A stretch of 64,000 nt of DNA from Firmicutes bacterium AM55-24TS (GCA_003460745.1 QTVU01000011.1:10499-74498); one strand, 5' to 3'. Positions 45,257 through 58,811 are shown, counted from the stretch's first letter. Numbers and translations: made by a program. The notes: generated by a model not told the origin, from the sequence alone.

Positions 45257-45895
45257 ATGAGTGAAAATGAAAAGAAAGTTCCTACGGTCGTAGTTAAACG
45301 TCTGCCACGCTATTACAGATATTTGGGCGAACTTTTAAAGCAGGATATAAAGCGTATTTCCTCAAATGCACTTAGCGTAAAAATGAACGTGACTGCATCA
45401 CAAATCAGACAGGATTTTAACTATTTCGGCGGTTTCGGTCAGCAGGGATACGGCTATAATGTCGAACATCTTTATAACGAAATCGGTGACATATTAGGAC
45501 TTAATGACGGAGATACTACTGTTATAGTCGGAGCCGGTAATCTCGGCAGAGCATTGGCAAGTCACGATACGTTTGAAAAAAGAGGCTTTAAACTGGTAGG
45601 CATTTTTGATAATGACATTAATATAATTGGTACAAAAATCAACGGTATAGAAGTTATGTCAATAGATAAGCTTGAGGAATTTTTGAATTCGCATAGAGTT
45701 GACATCGGAATTCTTACCGTACCGAAAGCGGCAGTAATGAAAACGGCTGAAAAATTGGTTAATTGCGGAGTTAAAGGTCTTATGAACTTTTCGTATACCG
45801 AACTTAAATTCGATAAGGACGTAGCGGTGGAAAACGTTCACCTTTCAGATCCGCTTATGACATTGTCATACAAAATCAAGCAAAATCAGAATTAA
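45257..45895 (+). CDS. rex: Redox-sensing transcriptional repressor Rex
   Basis: 212 residues. Winged-helix DNA-binding domain (1-80) with RYYRYLGELL and VTASQIRQDFNYFGGFGQQG, both near-invariant in Rex, then a Rossmann domain with GAGNLGRALA for NADH binding and a C-terminal swap helix. Represses fermentation and respiration genes until NADH accumulates, and fits an anaerobe. First gene of a cluster with the P-loop protein and uvrB; spacing to the next gene is 12 bp. Confidence 0.96.
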   Translation: MSENEKKVPTVVVKRLPRYYRYLGELLKQDIKRISSNALSVKMNVTASQIRQDFNYFGGFGQQGYGYNVEHLYNEIGDILGLNDGDTTVIVGAGNLGRALASHDTFEKRGFKLVGIFDNDINIIGTKINGIEVMSIDKLEEFLNSHRVDIGILTVPKAAVMKTAEKLVNCGVKGLMNFSYTELKFDKDVAVENVHLSDPLMTLSYKIKQNQN

Positions 45896-45907
45896 GGTGT
45901 TATAATT

Positions 45908-46723
45908 ATGAGAGTTATCGCATTTGTAGGTCCGAGTGGAACAGGAAAGAGTTACAGAAGTGTTATGGTTTCGCAGCAATATGGAGCTGACGCTATAATT
46001 GATGACGGCTTGCTTATTTCTCACGGAAAAGTTATAGCCGGCACATCTGCCAAAAAAGAACCGACAAAAATTGCGTCTGTTAAACACGCACTTTTTATGA
46101 ATCCGTCGCAGGTAAATGAAATAAAAAAAGTTCTGAAAAGGAATAAGATTAAGTGCCTTATGATTTTGGGTACATCTGACGGAATGGTAAATAAAATTGC
46201 TAAAAATATCGGTGTTCATGAGGTTGAACAAATTATAAGAATAGAGGATGTTGCAACACCCGAAGAAATGAATATGGCACTTAGAATGCGTACAGTTGAA
46301 GGGAAACACGTTATTCCTGTTCCGACATTTGAAATAAAGAAGGAATTTTCAGGATATTTCTTGCATCCGTTAAGAAGATTTCAAAAAAATCTTGATTCGG
46401 AAATAACAACCGCCGAGGCTGATAAATCAATCGTCAGACCCACATTCAGTTATATGGGTGACTATATTATCTCAGATAATGTTATAAATTCAATAGCAAT
46501 ACATGAGGCACAAAAGATCGACGGGCTAATTAAGGTGCAAAATATAAACCTAAGAAAAACAGGACACGGTGTACATATAGATATGACAGTCATTTTACAA
46601 TATGGCTGTGATATTTTTTCTGTATGTAAAAATATTCAGCTTGCAGTCAGAAATAATGTTGAACAATATACGTCGATAAATGCAAGAAGAATAAATATAC
46701 TTGTTAAAAATCTAAGGAAATAA
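45908..46723 (+). CDS. P-loop NTPase fused to an Asp23/Gls24-like domain
   Basis: 271 residues. Walker A GPSGTGKS at 8-15 with a following kinase-like core (VIAFVGPSG, LMILGTSDG); no clear Walker B. The last 80 residues (about 190-271) with IAIHEAQKIDGLIKVQNINL, a beta-alpha region and CDIFSVCKNIQLAVRNNVEQ resemble the Asp23/Gls24 (DUF322) envelope-stress fold. ATG behind AAGGTG, 12 bp after rex and 21 bp before uvrB. The domain pairing is read from the sequence; the role is unknown. Confidence 0.7.
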   Translation: MRVIAFVGPSGTGKSYRSVMVSQQYGADAIIDDGLLISHGKVIAGTSAKKEPTKIASVKHALFMNPSQVNEIKKVLKRNKIKCLMILGTSDGMVNKIAKNIGVHEVEQIIRIEDVATPEEMNMALRMRTVEGKHVIPVPTFEIKKEFSGYFLHPLRRFQKNLDSEITTAEADKSIVRPTFSYMGDYIISDNVINSIAIHEAQKIDGLIKVQNINLRKTGHGVHIDMTVILQYGCDIFSVCKNIQLAVRNNVEQYTSINARRINILVKNLRK

Positions 46724-46744
46724 CCATTAAGAAGGGGAAGCTGT

Positions 46745-48709
46745 ATGGATAAATTTGAACTCGTTTCTGAATTTAAACCACAAGGAGATCAGCCGCAGGC
46801 AATTCAAACACTTGTTGACGGAATAAAAAAAGGCGAGAAATGCCAAACTTTGCTCGGTGTAACAGGTTCGGGAAAAACTTTCACTATGGCAAATGTCATT
46901 GCACAAGTGAACAAACCTACCATTGTACTTGCTCATAATAAAACCCTTGCCGCACAGCTTTGCAGTGAATTTAAAGAATTTTTTCCAAATAACTGTGTTG
47001 AATTTTTCGTGTCGTATTACGATTATTATCAACCAGAGGCATATATTCCGCAAACCGATACGTTTATCGAGAAAAATTCACTGACCAATGATGAAATAGA
47101 TAAACTACGTCACAGTGCCACATTTGCTTTGCTTGAAAGAAAGGACGTTATAATCGTAGCAAGTGTATCTTGCATATACGGTTTGGGCGATCCTGAAGAT
47201 TATAAAAATCTTATGCTTTCTTTGCGTGTAGGAATGGTAAAAGACAGAGATGAGCTTCTAAAAAAACTTGTTTCAATGCAATATGAAAGAAATGATATTA
47301 ACTTTGTCAGAAACAAGTTTCGCGTCAGAGGTGACGTGGTGGAAATATTTCCGTCCAATAACGGTGAAAACGCTATTCGTGTCGAGTTTTTCGGCGACGA
47401 AATAGAACGTATTTGCGAAGTAAACGTAGTTACAGGTGAAATTGTAGGTGTAAGGCAACACGCAGTTATATCTCCGGCCTCTCACTATGTTACAACCAAC
47501 GAAAAAATGATTGCGGCACTTGCCGGAATTGAGGCTGAAATGCGTGAACAGGTTAAGTATTTCAAAGAACGTGATTTACTTATCGAAGCACAAAGAATTG
47601 AACAGCGTACAATGTACGATATAGAAATGATGCAGGAAATAGGATTTTGTCAAGGTATAGAAAACTATTCAAGACATATAAGCGGTCGTGCTCCGGGAAG
47701 TGCACCGTATACATTGCTTGACTATTTTCCTGACGATTATCTTATGATTATAGACGAGTCACACGTTACAATACCGCAGGTGCGCGCGATGTATAACGGT
47801 GACAGAGCCAGAAAAGAAACGCTTATTAAATACGGTTTCCGTTTGCCGAGTGCGGCTGATAACAGACCTTTGAAATTTGAAGAATTTGAAGATAGATTAA
47901 ATCAGGTAATATTCACAAGCGCGACACCGTCAGATTATGAAAAAGAACATTCAACGGTTGTTGCGGAACAGGTTATCAGACCGACAGGACTTCTTGACCC
48001 TAAAATAACAATTAAACCTACCGAAAATCAAATTGATGACCTTATCGGTGAAATTAATAAGCGTACCGAACAAGGTTTTAGAACGCTTGTGACAACGCTT
48101 ACAAAACGTATGGCAGAGGATTTGACCGATTATCTTACCGGTGTAGGTATTAAAGTTCGTTATATGCACTCCGATATATCGACAATCGAACGTGCGGAAA
48201 TTATCAAAGATTTGCGTATGGGTGAATTTGATGTACTTGTCGGAATTAACCTTTTAAGAGAAGGACTTGATATACCCGAAGTTGCACTTGTTGCGATACT
48301 TGACGCGGATAAAGAAGGTTTCTTAAGAAGTGAAATGTCACTTATTCAGACTATCGGTCGTGCCGCGCGTAACAGTGAGGGACAAGTTATTATGTATGCC
48401 GATACGGTTACAAAATCAATGAAAAAGGCGATTGACGAAACAGACAGACGTCGAGGTATTCAGCAGAAGTTTAATGAAGAACACGGCATAATACCAAAGA
48501 CAATTAAGAAAGACATCAGAGATATTATAGAATCATTAAAGCCTATTGAGGACGATACCGAAACCGCAGAAGAAAATATCATAAATTACGAAAAGACCAT
48601 TGCCGAGCTTCAGGCTAAGATGATTAAAGCGGCTGAAAATCTTGAATTTGAAGAAGCCGCGGCTTTGCGTGACAGAATACGAAAATTAGAAAAAGAAATG
48701 AGTGAATAA
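46745..48709 (+). CDS. uvrB: Excinuclease ABC subunit B
   Basis: 654 residues, full length. Walker A GVTGSGKT, the damage-verifying beta-hairpin block [12 protein letters not shown], helicase motifs [15 protein letters not shown] and QTIGRAARN, and the C-terminal UVR motif for UvrC binding. Works with UvrA (49107-51929) in nucleotide excision repair. ATG after AAGGGGAAG. The next gene begins within or at the end of this one. Confidence 0.97.
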   Translation: MDKFELVSEFKPQGDQPQAIQTLVDGIKKGEKCQTLLGVTGSGKTFTMANVIAQVNKPTIVLAHNKTLAAQLCSEFKEFFPNNCVEFFVSYYDYYQPEAYIPQTDTFIEKNSLTNDEIDKLRHSATFALLERKDVIIVASVSCIYGLGDPEDYKNLMLSLRVGMVKDRDELLKKLVSMQYERNDINFVRNKFRVRGDVVEIFPSNNGENAIRVEFFGDEIERICEVNVVTGEIVGVRQHAVISPASHYVTTNEKMIAALAGIEAEMREQVKYFKERDLLIEAQRIEQRTMYDIEMMQEIGFCQGIENYSRHISGRAPGSAPYTLLDYFPDDYLMIIDESHVTIPQVRAMYNGDRARKETLIKYGFRLPSAADNRPLKFEEFEDRLNQVIFTSATPSDYEKEHSTVVAEQVIRPTGLLDPKITIKPTENQIDDLIGEINKRTEQGFRTLVTTLTKRMAEDLTDYLTGVGIKVRYMHSDISTIERAEIIKDLRMGEFDVLVGINLLREGLDIPEVALVAILDADKEGFLRSEMSLIQTIGRAARNSEGQVIMYADTVTKSMKKAIDETDRRRGIQQKFNEEHGIIPKTIKKDIRDIIESLKPIEDDTETAEENIINYEKTIAELQAKMIKAAENLEFEEAAALRDRIRKLEKEMSE

Positions 48710-48710
48710 A

Positions 48711-49091
48711 ATGGATTATGAGCTTAAAAATAAGCTTGTTAAGATAATTTCAAAAAACATTCTCACTCCTGTTATATATATGATTGAAAACGATAATCTA
48801 CTTGATTTTATATGTTTTTGTGATAGAAATATAAAAATGCAGGAAATATATAATGTAGAACAGCAAATAAAAGAGGTTACAAACAAAAATGTTGAGATAA
48901 TCGACATTCGTGAATTCGGCGAATCGGAAAGAATTGAAGTGATAAATCAAGCGACTTTAATTTATTCCGAACATCCGCTGATCGAAAAAATATTTGCTCA
49001 ATCAATGATGGAAGATTTTAAAATTGCTATGGATGAAAGAAAGGACGTTCAGCAGAGATATAAAGAATGCGGAACGTGCTATTTACAGTAA
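48711..49091 (+). CDS. Small nucleotidyltransferase-fold protein between uvrB and uvrA
   Basis: 126 residues from the ATG at 48711; a GTG at 48702 overlaps uvrB and would add three residues. No strong ribosome site, so coupling to uvrB is likely. The core, with [14 protein letters not shown] and [18 protein letters not shown] followed by ATLIYSEHP, resembles MntA-like nucleotidyltransferase antitoxins, but the GSxxR and DxD catalytic motifs are not recognisable, so it is probably inactive as an enzyme. A Cys pair (CGTC) is near the end. Function unknown; position in a uvr operon suggests only co-expression. Confidence 0.6.
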   Translation: MDYELKNKLVKIISKNILTPVIYMIENDNLLDFICFCDRNIKMQEIYNVEQQIKEVTNKNVEIIDIREFGESERIEVINQATLIYSEHPLIEKIFAQSMMEDFKIAMDERKDVQQRYKECGTCYLQ

Positions 49092-49106
49092 AACAGAGGT
49101 AAATCA

Positions 49107-51929
49107 ATGGAAAAGGATATTATAATTAAAGGTGCAAGAGAGCATAATCTTAAAAATATCGATGTAAAAATACCGCGAGAAAAGCTTGTCGTACTTACGG
49201 GGCTTTCGGGCTCTGGTAAATCATCTTTGGCGTTTGATACAATTTATGCAGAGGGACAAAGAAGATATGTAGAGTCACTGTCGTCATATGCAAGAATGTT
49301 TCTCGGTCAAATGGAAAAGCCTGATGTAGATTATATTGACGGTTTGTCGCCTGCAATCAGCATCGACCAAAAAACAACATCAAAAAATCCACGTTCAACA
49401 GTCGGTACAGTTACCGAAATATATGATTATTTAAGACTTTTGTATGCCCGAATCGGTATACCGCATTGCCCTAAATGCGGTAAAGAGGTTCAAAGACAGA
49501 GTATAGACCAAATTGTTGACAAAATTATGTCATTGGGCGAAGGTACAAAAATTCAAATTCTTGCGCCTGTTATACGCGGTAAAAAAGGTGAGCATAAAAA
49601 AGTCTTTGAAAATGCAAGAAAAAGCGGATATGTGCGTGTAAAGGCTGACGGTGAACAATATGATTTAAGTGAGCCGATAGAATTAAAGAAAACGCAAAAG
49701 CACAACATAGAAATTATCATAGACAGATTGATTATTCGTGAAAATATTGTTCAGAGACTTACCGATTCACTTGAAACAGCCATTGCATTGACAGGTGATG
49801 TTGTGCTTGTCGAGGTTATCGGCGGAGAGATTATGTCTTTCAGTCAGAATTTTGCGTGTGACGATTGCGGTATCAGCTTGCAGGAGCTTACTCCGAGATT
49901 GTTTTCTTTCAATAATCCATACGGTGCGTGTGATAATTGTGACGGTTTGGGTGCGTTGTCTAAAATCGACCCCGACCTTGTTATAGCAGACGAAAATTTA
50001 AGTATAATAAACGGTGCTATTTCAGCGACAGGCTGGGCAAATGCAAATAAAAAAGATTCGATGGCTTATATGTATTTTACTGCCCTTGCAGATTACTACG
50101 GATTTGACGTAAATACACCGTATAAAGATTTGCCTAAAGATATACAAAACATTATTCTTTACGGAACAGGCGATACAAACATTCCTATGAATTATGAACG
50201 CAGTTATGGCAGCGGTAAATACAGTGCACCGTTTGAAGGCGTTATAACAAACCTTGAAAGACGTTATAATGCCAACACATACGATTATGTAAAGAACGAC
50301 ATTGAACGTTACGTCAATGACGTAACTTGTCCGAAATGTCACGGTGCAAGACTTAATGATGAAGTACTTGCGGTTACAATTAACGGAGTTAATATATATG
50401 AATTTACAACTATGTCTATCCAAAAAGAAATGGATTTTGTAAATTCATTGGAACTTACCGAACGTGAAAAAATGATTGGCGAACAGATTTTGAAAGAAAT
50501 CAAGGCAAGACTTAAATTCTTGCTTGACGTAGGTCTTGATTATCTTTCATTGTCACGTTCGGCAGGGACTTTGTCGGGCGGTGAGGCACAGAGAATACGT
50601 CTCGCAACTCAAATAGGCTCGGGACTTATGGGAGTGTTGTATATTCTTGACGAGCCGAGTATCGGACTTCATCAACGTGACAATGACAGACTTATCGAAA
50701 CACTTAAACATCTTCGTGATTTGGGTAATACGGTAATCGTTGTTGAACATGACACCGATACAATGTATGCCGCAGATTATATTGTTGACATCGGTCCGGG
50801 AGCAGGTGTAAACGGCGGTGAACTCGTAGGAGAGGGGTCCGTTGAAGATTTGATTAAATCACCTCGTTCAATAACGGGTAAATATCTTAGCGGTGAACTT
50901 AAAATTGAAGTACCTAAGGAACGCAGAAAACCGACGGGTTGGATTGAAGTGCGTGGTGCAAAAGAAAATAATCTTAAAAACATCAACGTAAAAATACCGA
51001 CAGGTGTTATGACTTGTGTCACAGGTGTTTCGGGTTCGGGTAAGTCGTCATTGGTAAATGAAATACTTTACAAAAAACTTGCTCACGTTTTAAATCGTGC
51101 AAGAACTCATGCCGGCGCACATAAAGAGATAAAGGGCATAGAACAGCTTGACAAAATTATTGATATAAACCAGTCACCGATTGGAAGAACACCACGTTCA
51201 AATCCGGCAACATATACAAATGTTTTCGGTGATATTCGTGAAGTCTTTGCATCTACAAATGAGGCAAAAGTGCGTGGTTATAAATCAGGACGTTTTAGCT
51301 TTAACGTAAAAGGCGGACGTTGTGAAGCTTGTAGCGGTGACGGTATAAAGAAGATAGAAATGCACTTTTTGGCGGATATATTTGTTCCTTGCGAGGTATG
51401 TAAGGGTAAGAGATATAACAGAGAAACTCTTGAAGTTAAATACAAGGGCAAAAATATTTATGAAGTGCTTGAAATGACGGTTGATGAGGGTGTTGAATTT
51501 TTTGGAAACATTCCGAAGATAAAGAGAAAACTTGAAACTTTACAGGAAGTCGGTCTTGGATATATCAAACTCGGTCAAAGCTCAACAACTTTGTCAGGCG
51601 GTGAAGCACAACGTGTTAAACTTGCAACGGAGCTTTCAAAGAGAAGTACAGGGAAGACGATTTATATTCTTGACGAGCCTACAACAGGACTTCATACTGC
51701 TGACGTTCACAAACTTACGGAAGTGCTTGATAAACTTGTTGAGGGTGGTAATACCGTTGTTGTAATCGAACATAACCTTGATGTTATAAAAACCGCAGAC
51801 TATATCATTGATATGGGACCTGAGGGCGGCGATAACGGCGGTACCGTGATTGCGTCAGGTACACCTGAGCAGGTTGCAAAAGTCGAAAAATCTTATACCG
51901 GAAAATATTTAAAAAAAATGCTCGAATAA
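49107..51929 (+). CDS. uvrA: Excinuclease ABC subunit A
   Basis: 940 residues, full length. Two ABC ATPase cores: Walker [15 protein letters not shown] and [14 protein letters not shown], signatures [12 protein letters not shown] and [12 protein letters not shown]. Zinc modules: CPKC near 120, CDDC...CDNC near 250-275, and CEAC...CEVC near 740-765. Dimerises and loads UvrB at damaged DNA. 15 bp after the nucleotidyltransferase-like gene. Last gene of the rex-uvrB-uvrA cluster; followed closely by the thrS promoter, no obvious terminator. Confidence 0.97.
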   Translation: MEKDIIIKGAREHNLKNIDVKIPREKLVVLTGLSGSGKSSLAFDTIYAEGQRRYVESLSSYARMFLGQMEKPDVDYIDGLSPAISIDQKTTSKNPRSTVGTVTEIYDYLRLLYARIGIPHCPKCGKEVQRQSIDQIVDKIMSLGEGTKIQILAPVIRGKKGEHKKVFENARKSGYVRVKADGEQYDLSEPIELKKTQKHNIEIIIDRLIIRENIVQRLTDSLETAIALTGDVVLVEVIGGEIMSFSQNFACDDCGISLQELTPRLFSFNNPYGACDNCDGLGALSKIDPDLVIADENLSIINGAISATGWANANKKDSMAYMYFTALADYYGFDVNTPYKDLPKDIQNIILYGTGDTNIPMNYERSYGSGKYSAPFEGVITNLERRYNANTYDYVKNDIERYVNDVTCPKCHGARLNDEVLAVTINGVNIYEFTTMSIQKEMDFVNSLELTEREKMIGEQILKEIKARLKFLLDVGLDYLSLSRSAGTLSGGEAQRIRLATQIGSGLMGVLYILDEPSIGLHQRDNDRLIETLKHLRDLGNTVIVVEHDTDTMYAADYIVDIGPGAGVNGGELVGEGSVEDLIKSPRSITGKYLSGELKIEVPKERRKPTGWIEVRGAKENNLKNINVKIPTGVMTCVTGVSGSGKSSLVNEILYKKLAHVLNRARTHAGAHKEIKGIEQLDKIIDINQSPIGRTPRSNPATYTNVFGDIREVFASTNEAKVRGYKSGRFSFNVKGGRCEACSGDGIKKIEMHFLADIFVPCEVCKGKRYNRETLEVKYKGKNIYEVLEMTVDEGVEFFGNIPKIKRKLETLQEVGLGYIKLGQSSTTLSGGEAQRVKLATELSKRSTGKTIYILDEPTTGLHTADVHKLTEVLDKLVEGGNTVVVIEHNLDVIKTADYIIDMGPEGGDNGGTVIASGTPEQVAKVEKSYTGKYLKKMLE

Positions 51930-51933
51930 AACC

Positions 51934-51962
51934 TTGACAAAATAAAAAAAGAGTGTTAGAAT
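51934..51962 (+). promoter_or_regulatory. Promoter of the thrS T-box leader
   Basis: TTGACA (51934-51939), 17-base spacer, TAGAAT (51957-51962). Confidence 0.8.
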
Positions 51963-51968
51963 AACTCT

Positions 51969-52229
51969 AGAGCGTAGATGAAGACAGTAGCATTAGCAAA
52001 AGTCACAAGAGAGAGAACGTCATGGGCTGTAAGCGTTCTTTGATGGGCTTGATGTGAATACCACTTCGGAGCTGCGGACTGAACAATTTATATTAAGTAA
52101 GTTTTGCCGTATTCCTTACGAAACAAGGACGAACTAAGTGACAGCATTATATGCTGTAATTAGGGTGGAACCGTGTATATTTATGCACCCCTAAGGTATG
52201 GATATTATCCGTACTTTAGGGGTGTTTTT
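51969..52229 (+). promoter_or_regulatory. T-box riboswitch controlling thrS
   Basis: The leader contains the T-box sequence AGGGTGGAACCGTG (52162-52175), which binds the tRNA acceptor end, and ends in a hairpin terminator. In Stem I the sequence GAATACCACTT offers ACC (52060-52062), a threonine codon, as specifier, matching the thrS gene downstream. Uncharged tRNA-Thr would favour the antiterminator and allow thrS transcription. Confidence 0.93.
52186..52229 (+). terminator. Regulatory terminator of the thrS T-box
   Basis: Stem CACCCCTAA / TTAGGGGTG (52186-52194 and 52216-52224) with a partly paired inner segment and five Ts; its left arm competes with antiterminator pairing. Confidence 0.9.
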
Positions 52230-52257
52230 AGTTTATAAAAAGAAAGGACTAATAAAA

Positions 52258-54006
52258 ATGGAAATGAATGAACTACAAACACTAAGACATTCAGCCTCGC
52301 ATATGCTTGCACAGGCTGTAAAAAGACTTTATCCGGATACAAAACTTGCTATCGGTCCGGCTATTGATGACGGTTTTTACTATGATTTTGATACGGAGCA
52401 TACTTTCACCCCTGAGGATTTAGAAGCTCTTGAAAAAGAAATGAAAAAAATCGCTAAAGAAAACCTTAAAATCGAAAGATTTGAATTGCCGAGAGCAGAG
52501 GCTCTTGAATTAATGAAAGATGAGCCATACAAAGTTGAATTGATTAACGATTTACCCGAAGATGCTACAATTTCTTTCTATAAGCAAGGCGATTTTGTTG
52601 ACCTATGTGCAGGACCTCACGTAAATTACACAAGCAAGGTTAAAGCATACAAACTTTTAAGTGCAACAGGCGCATATTGGAGAGGTAATGAGAAAAACAA
52701 GATGTTACAACGTATTTACGGTACTGCTTTCCTAAATAAAGCCGACCTTGAGGCACATCTTGAACAGCTTGAAGAGGCAAAAAAACGTGACCATAATAAG
52801 CTTGGACGTGAACTTGAATTGTTTACAACAGTTGATTATATCGGTCAAGGTCTTCCTATTATGCTTCCAAAGGGTGCAAGAGTAATTCAATTACTTCAAA
52901 GATGGGTTGAAGATGAAGAACAAAAACGTGGCTGGCAGCTTACAAAGACACCTCTAATGGCAAAGAGCGACTTGTATAAAATTTCAGGTCACTGGGATCA
53001 CTATAAAGAAGGTATGTTCGTACTTGGCGATGAAGAAAAGGATAAGGAAGTATTTGCACTTCGGCCGATGACTTGTCCGTTCCAGTATCAAGCGTTTTTA
53101 AACAGAGGTCGTTCATACAGAGATTTGCCTATGAGACTTAATGAAACATCGACACTTTTCAGAAATGAGGCGTCGGGTGAAATGCACGGACTAATCCGTG
53201 TACGTCAGTTCACAATTTCAGAGGGACACTTGATGTGTACACCTGAACAGCTTGAAGAAGAATTTAAGGGTTGTCTTGAACTTACAAACCATATGCTTAC
53301 AACTCTTGGATTAATTGAAGACGTTTCATATCGTTTCTCGCAATGGGATCCTGACGACAGAGAAAAGTATATCGGTACAGAAGAACAGTGGAACGAAGCA
53401 CAAGATACGATGGAGAAAATCTTGAAAGATCTTAACATTGATTATAAAGTCGGTGTCGGTGAGGCTGCATTCTACGGCCCGAAACTTGATATTCAAATTA
53501 AGAATGTACACGGTAAGGAAGATACTCTTGTAACAATCCAAATCGACCAAATGCTTGCCGAAAAATTCGGTATGGAATACGTTGATAAAGACGGTACTAA
53601 GAAAAATCCGTATATTATTCATAGAACATCAATCGGTTGTTACGAAAGAACACTTGCACTTCTTATCGAAAAGTATGCAGGTGCATTCCCGGTATGGCTT
53701 GCTCCTGTACAAATCAAGCTTTTGCCTATTGCGGACAGACATCTTGATTATGTATATGAAATTAAGAAACAGCTTGAGGCAAACGGTATTTTGCGTGTAG
53801 AAGTTGATGACAGAAGTGAAAAACTTGGTTATAAACTTCGTGAGGCACAGCTTGAAAAAGTACCTTATATGCTTGTTGTCGGTGATAAGGATATTGAAAA
53901 TAACACTGTATCTGTTCGTTCAAGAAAAGAGGGCGACAAGGGTGCTATGGCAATAGATGAATTTATCAAAGCAGTTAAAGAAGAAATCGACACAAAGAGA
54001 ATATAA
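52258..54006 (+). CDS. thrS: Threonyl-tRNA synthetase lacking the TGS domain
   Basis: 582 residues from the ATG at 52258 behind AGAAAGGA; an upstream in-frame start would lie in the T-box terminator. The protein begins directly with LQTLRHSASHMLAQAVKRLY, the editing-domain start, so the usual ~60-residue TGS domain is absent; its absence is also known in other clostridial ThrRS. Editing-site CAGPHV, class II motifs with MRLNETSTLFRNEASGEMHG and GCYERTLALLIEKYAG, and the C-terminal anticodon domain are complete. Confidence 0.96.
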   Translation: MEMNELQTLRHSASHMLAQAVKRLYPDTKLAIGPAIDDGFYYDFDTEHTFTPEDLEALEKEMKKIAKENLKIERFELPRAEALELMKDEPYKVELINDLPEDATISFYKQGDFVDLCAGPHVNYTSKVKAYKLLSATGAYWRGNEKNKMLQRIYGTAFLNKADLEAHLEQLEEAKKRDHNKLGRELELFTTVDYIGQGLPIMLPKGARVIQLLQRWVEDEEQKRGWQLTKTPLMAKSDLYKISGHWDHYKEGMFVLGDEEKDKEVFALRPMTCPFQYQAFLNRGRSYRDLPMRLNETSTLFRNEASGEMHGLIRVRQFTISEGHLMCTPEQLEEEFKGCLELTNHMLTTLGLIEDVSYRFSQWDPDDREKYIGTEEQWNEAQDTMEKILKDLNIDYKVGVGEAAFYGPKLDIQIKNVHGKEDTLVTIQIDQMLAEKFGMEYVDKDGTKKNPYIIHRTSIGCYERTLALLIEKYAGAFPVWLAPVQIKLLPIADRHLDYVYEIKKQLEANGILRVEVDDRSEKLGYKLREAQLEKVPYMLVVGDKDIENNTVSVRSRKEGDKGAMAIDEFIKAVKEEIDTKRI

Positions 54007-54028
54007 TTGTTAATGTAACGTAAATTTG

Positions 54029-54058
54029 CTCCCCGACATACTATACAGTGTCGGGGAG
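54029..54058 (+). other. Stable hairpin containing the yunB ribosome binding site
   Basis: Perfect 10-bp GC-rich stem CTCCCCGACA / TGTCGGGGAG (54029-54038 and 54049-54058). No U tract follows, so it is not a standard terminator. The right arm includes the GGGGAGG that serves the yunB ATG at 54067, so folding would hide it. Confidence 0.7.
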
Positions 54059-54066
54059 GGATTTAT

Positions 54067-54717
54067 ATGAGGCTTGGACTTTCACGAACAAGAAACAGAA
54101 ATTTAAAAGGTGTAGGAATATTTTTTACACTGTTTTTTTTAATTTTTTTTATATGGCTTGTTTTCACAAAATTGCAACCGTCTTTTATCGAATATGCAAA
54201 GGTGTATTCAAATAACATTGCAAATGAGGTTGTAAACAGTGCAGTAGATGATGTATTTGTTAAAGAAGAATACCAAAGCCTTGCAAAAATTATGGAGAAT
54301 TCCTCCGAAAATATAAAGGCAATCGAAACGGATACCGCAAAGGTTAATCGATTAAAATCGGCAATAATACAGTCAATGCAGAAAAATATTGATTCACATA
54401 AAAGCGATACGGTATATGTACCGCTCGGAAGCTGCAGTAATTTATATTTTCTTGCCGGACTCGGTCCTAAAGTGCCGATACGAATATATCCGGTCAGTAT
54501 TGTAAATGCTGATTTTAAAGAGAGTTTTGACTCTGTCGGTATTAATCAGGTAAAGCATAAATTGTATTTAGACGTATCTATGAAAATGTCATTCGTGGGA
54601 ATGATGTTTGCACAATCCGACACTGTGGAAACATCAGTGCTTTTAAATGAAACGATTATTGTAGGTGACACACCGACTTATTACGGAAATGGTGGAATGA
54701 CTGCATCAGTCGAGTAG
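54067..54717 (+). CDS. yunB: Sporulation protein YunB
   Basis: 216 residues. One N-terminal membrane helix (about 17-38) after an Arg-rich start, then an extracytoplasmic domain with GSCSNLYFLAGLGPKVPIRI, FDSVGINQVKHKLYLDV and LLNETIIVGDTPTYY, the conserved blocks of YunB. In Bacillus the gene is made in the mother cell and needed for proper spores. Its presence suggests the organism, or its recent ancestors, sporulates. Lies in a thrS-ligA cluster; translation may be limited by the hairpin over its ribosome site. Confidence 0.88.
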   Translation: MRLGLSRTRNRNLKGVGIFFTLFFLIFFIWLVFTKLQPSFIEYAKVYSNNIANEVVNSAVDDVFVKEEYQSLAKIMENSSENIKAIETDTAKVNRLKSAIIQSMQKNIDSHKSDTVYVPLGSCSNLYFLAGLGPKVPIRIYPVSIVNADFKESFDSVGINQVKHKLYLDVSMKMSFVGMMFAQSDTVETSVLLNETIIVGDTPTYYGNGGMTASVE

Positions 54718-57890
<3,173 letters not shown>

Positions 57891-57941
57891 TTTACCATAA
57901 AAATATTATGTAAACTAAATTGATTTTAAGAGGTTTTAAAA

Positions 57942-58640
57942 TTGAAAAAAATAGCAGTTATAGATTGCAGAGCAGATGATAAAACTGTATATACTCTTGA
58001 AAAATTAAATATCAAAGTAATTCCGACTTTAAAGATTGATAATCTGTATGACTCCGTTGCAACCCACGCAGATATTCAAATTCACTATATCGGAAATAAT
58101 TGTTTCATATCTGCTCCCGAAACATATGAACATTACAAAAAATATATGCCTAAAAAGTGTACTTTAATTAAAGGACAAAATAATATAGACTCAAAATATC
58201 CGTATGACGTGTGGTACAATGCTACGGCTTTAAAAGATTATGTTATTTGTAATAAAGCATATACTGATAAAACGATTCTTGATAGTCACAATAAAGAAAT
58301 TATTAACGTCAAGCAGGGGTACAGTAAATGCAATATTTGTATTGTAGACAATAATGCAATTATAACGTCTGATAACGGAATAGCCAAGACAGTGGCACAA
58401 AAGGGAATAGATGTCCTAAAAATATCACCAGGTTATATTGAATTAAGAAAACTTGATTACGGCTTTATTGGTGGAGCAACGGGAATTATAGATAATAATA
58501 TGCTTGCCGTAAACGGTGACATTAATTCTCACCCCGACAGCGAACAAATTAAGGTGTTTTGCCATAAATATAATGTTGATATTATTCCGCTTAAAGACGG
58601 TAAATTAGTTGATATTGGAACAATTATAGTAAATATTTAA
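57942..58640 (+). CDS. DUF6873-like protein (predicted GME-fold)
   Basis: 232 residues, TTG start at 57942 behind AAGAGG; no ATG or GTG nearby gives a better site. Soluble. YDVWYNATALKDYVICNKAY, CNICIVDNNAIITSDNGIAK and GFIGGATGIIDNNMLAVNGD read like the repeated guanidino-modifying-enzyme fold of clostridial DUF6873 proteins. The order of the motifs, with aspartates and a SDNG block, hints at enzyme ancestry, but I cannot point to a catalytic Cys. Last gene of the thrS-ligA cluster; 51 bp after the amidohydrolase. Confidence 0.6.
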   Translation: MKKIAVIDCRADDKTVYTLEKLNIKVIPTLKIDNLYDSVATHADIQIHYIGNNCFISAPETYEHYKKYMPKKCTLIKGQNNIDSKYPYDVWYNATALKDYVICNKAYTDKTILDSHNKEIINVKQGYSKCNICIVDNNAIITSDNGIAKTVAQKGIDVLKISPGYIELRKLDYGFIGGATGIIDNNMLAVNGDINSHPDSEQIKVFCHKYNVDIIPLKDGKLVDIGTIIVNI

Positions 58641-58648
58641 GTTAGGAC

Positions 58649-58677
58649 TTGATTTTCACAAATAAATCTGATATAAT
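58649..58677 (+). promoter_or_regulatory. Promoter of the fluoride-riboswitch transcript
   Basis: TTGATT (58649-58654), 17-base spacer, TATAAT (58672-58677), so the transcript starts about 10 bases before the aptamer. Confidence 0.8.
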
Positions 58678-58692
58678 ATTTAAGAATTAAAT

Positions 58693-58757
58693 AAAGGGAA
58701 TGAGGTTCTCCCTTAGTATAATACTAAAACCGCTTATTTAAGCTGATGACTTCTGCA
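58693..58757 (+). promoter_or_regulatory. Fluoride riboswitch (crcB motif)
   Basis: The P1 hairpin AAGGGAATGAGGTTCTCCCTT-type block (arms AAGGGA 58694-58699, TCCCTT 58709-58714), then AACCGC (58727-58733 region) and AGCTGATGACTTCTGC (58741-58756) follow the crcB consensus in order and spacing. The loop GAGGT can pair with ACTTC to form the expected pseudoknot. The 3' part overlaps the left arm of a terminator, giving an ON switch when fluoride binds. Confidence 0.92.
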
Positions 58758-58789
58758 CTATTTTTTAATGCAGAAACATCAGCTTTTTC
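58741..58789 (+). terminator. Regulatory terminator of the fluoride riboswitch
   Basis: Left arm AGCTGATGACTTCTGCA (58741-58757) pairs with TGCAGAAACATCAGCT (58769-58784) with one bulge, then TTTTTC. The left arm is shared with the aptamer's 3' strand. Confidence 0.9.
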
Positions 58790-58811
58790 TGTATTTTATG
58801 GAGGAATATTT

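Noticed and set aside
54029..54058. Terminator between thrS and yunB
   Set aside because: The stem is strong but is followed by GGATTTATATG rather than a U tract, and it contains the yunB ribosome site.
58746..58811. Upstream start for the antiporter
   Set aside because: It would begin inside the riboswitch terminator; the ATG at 58812 has a clear GGAGG.
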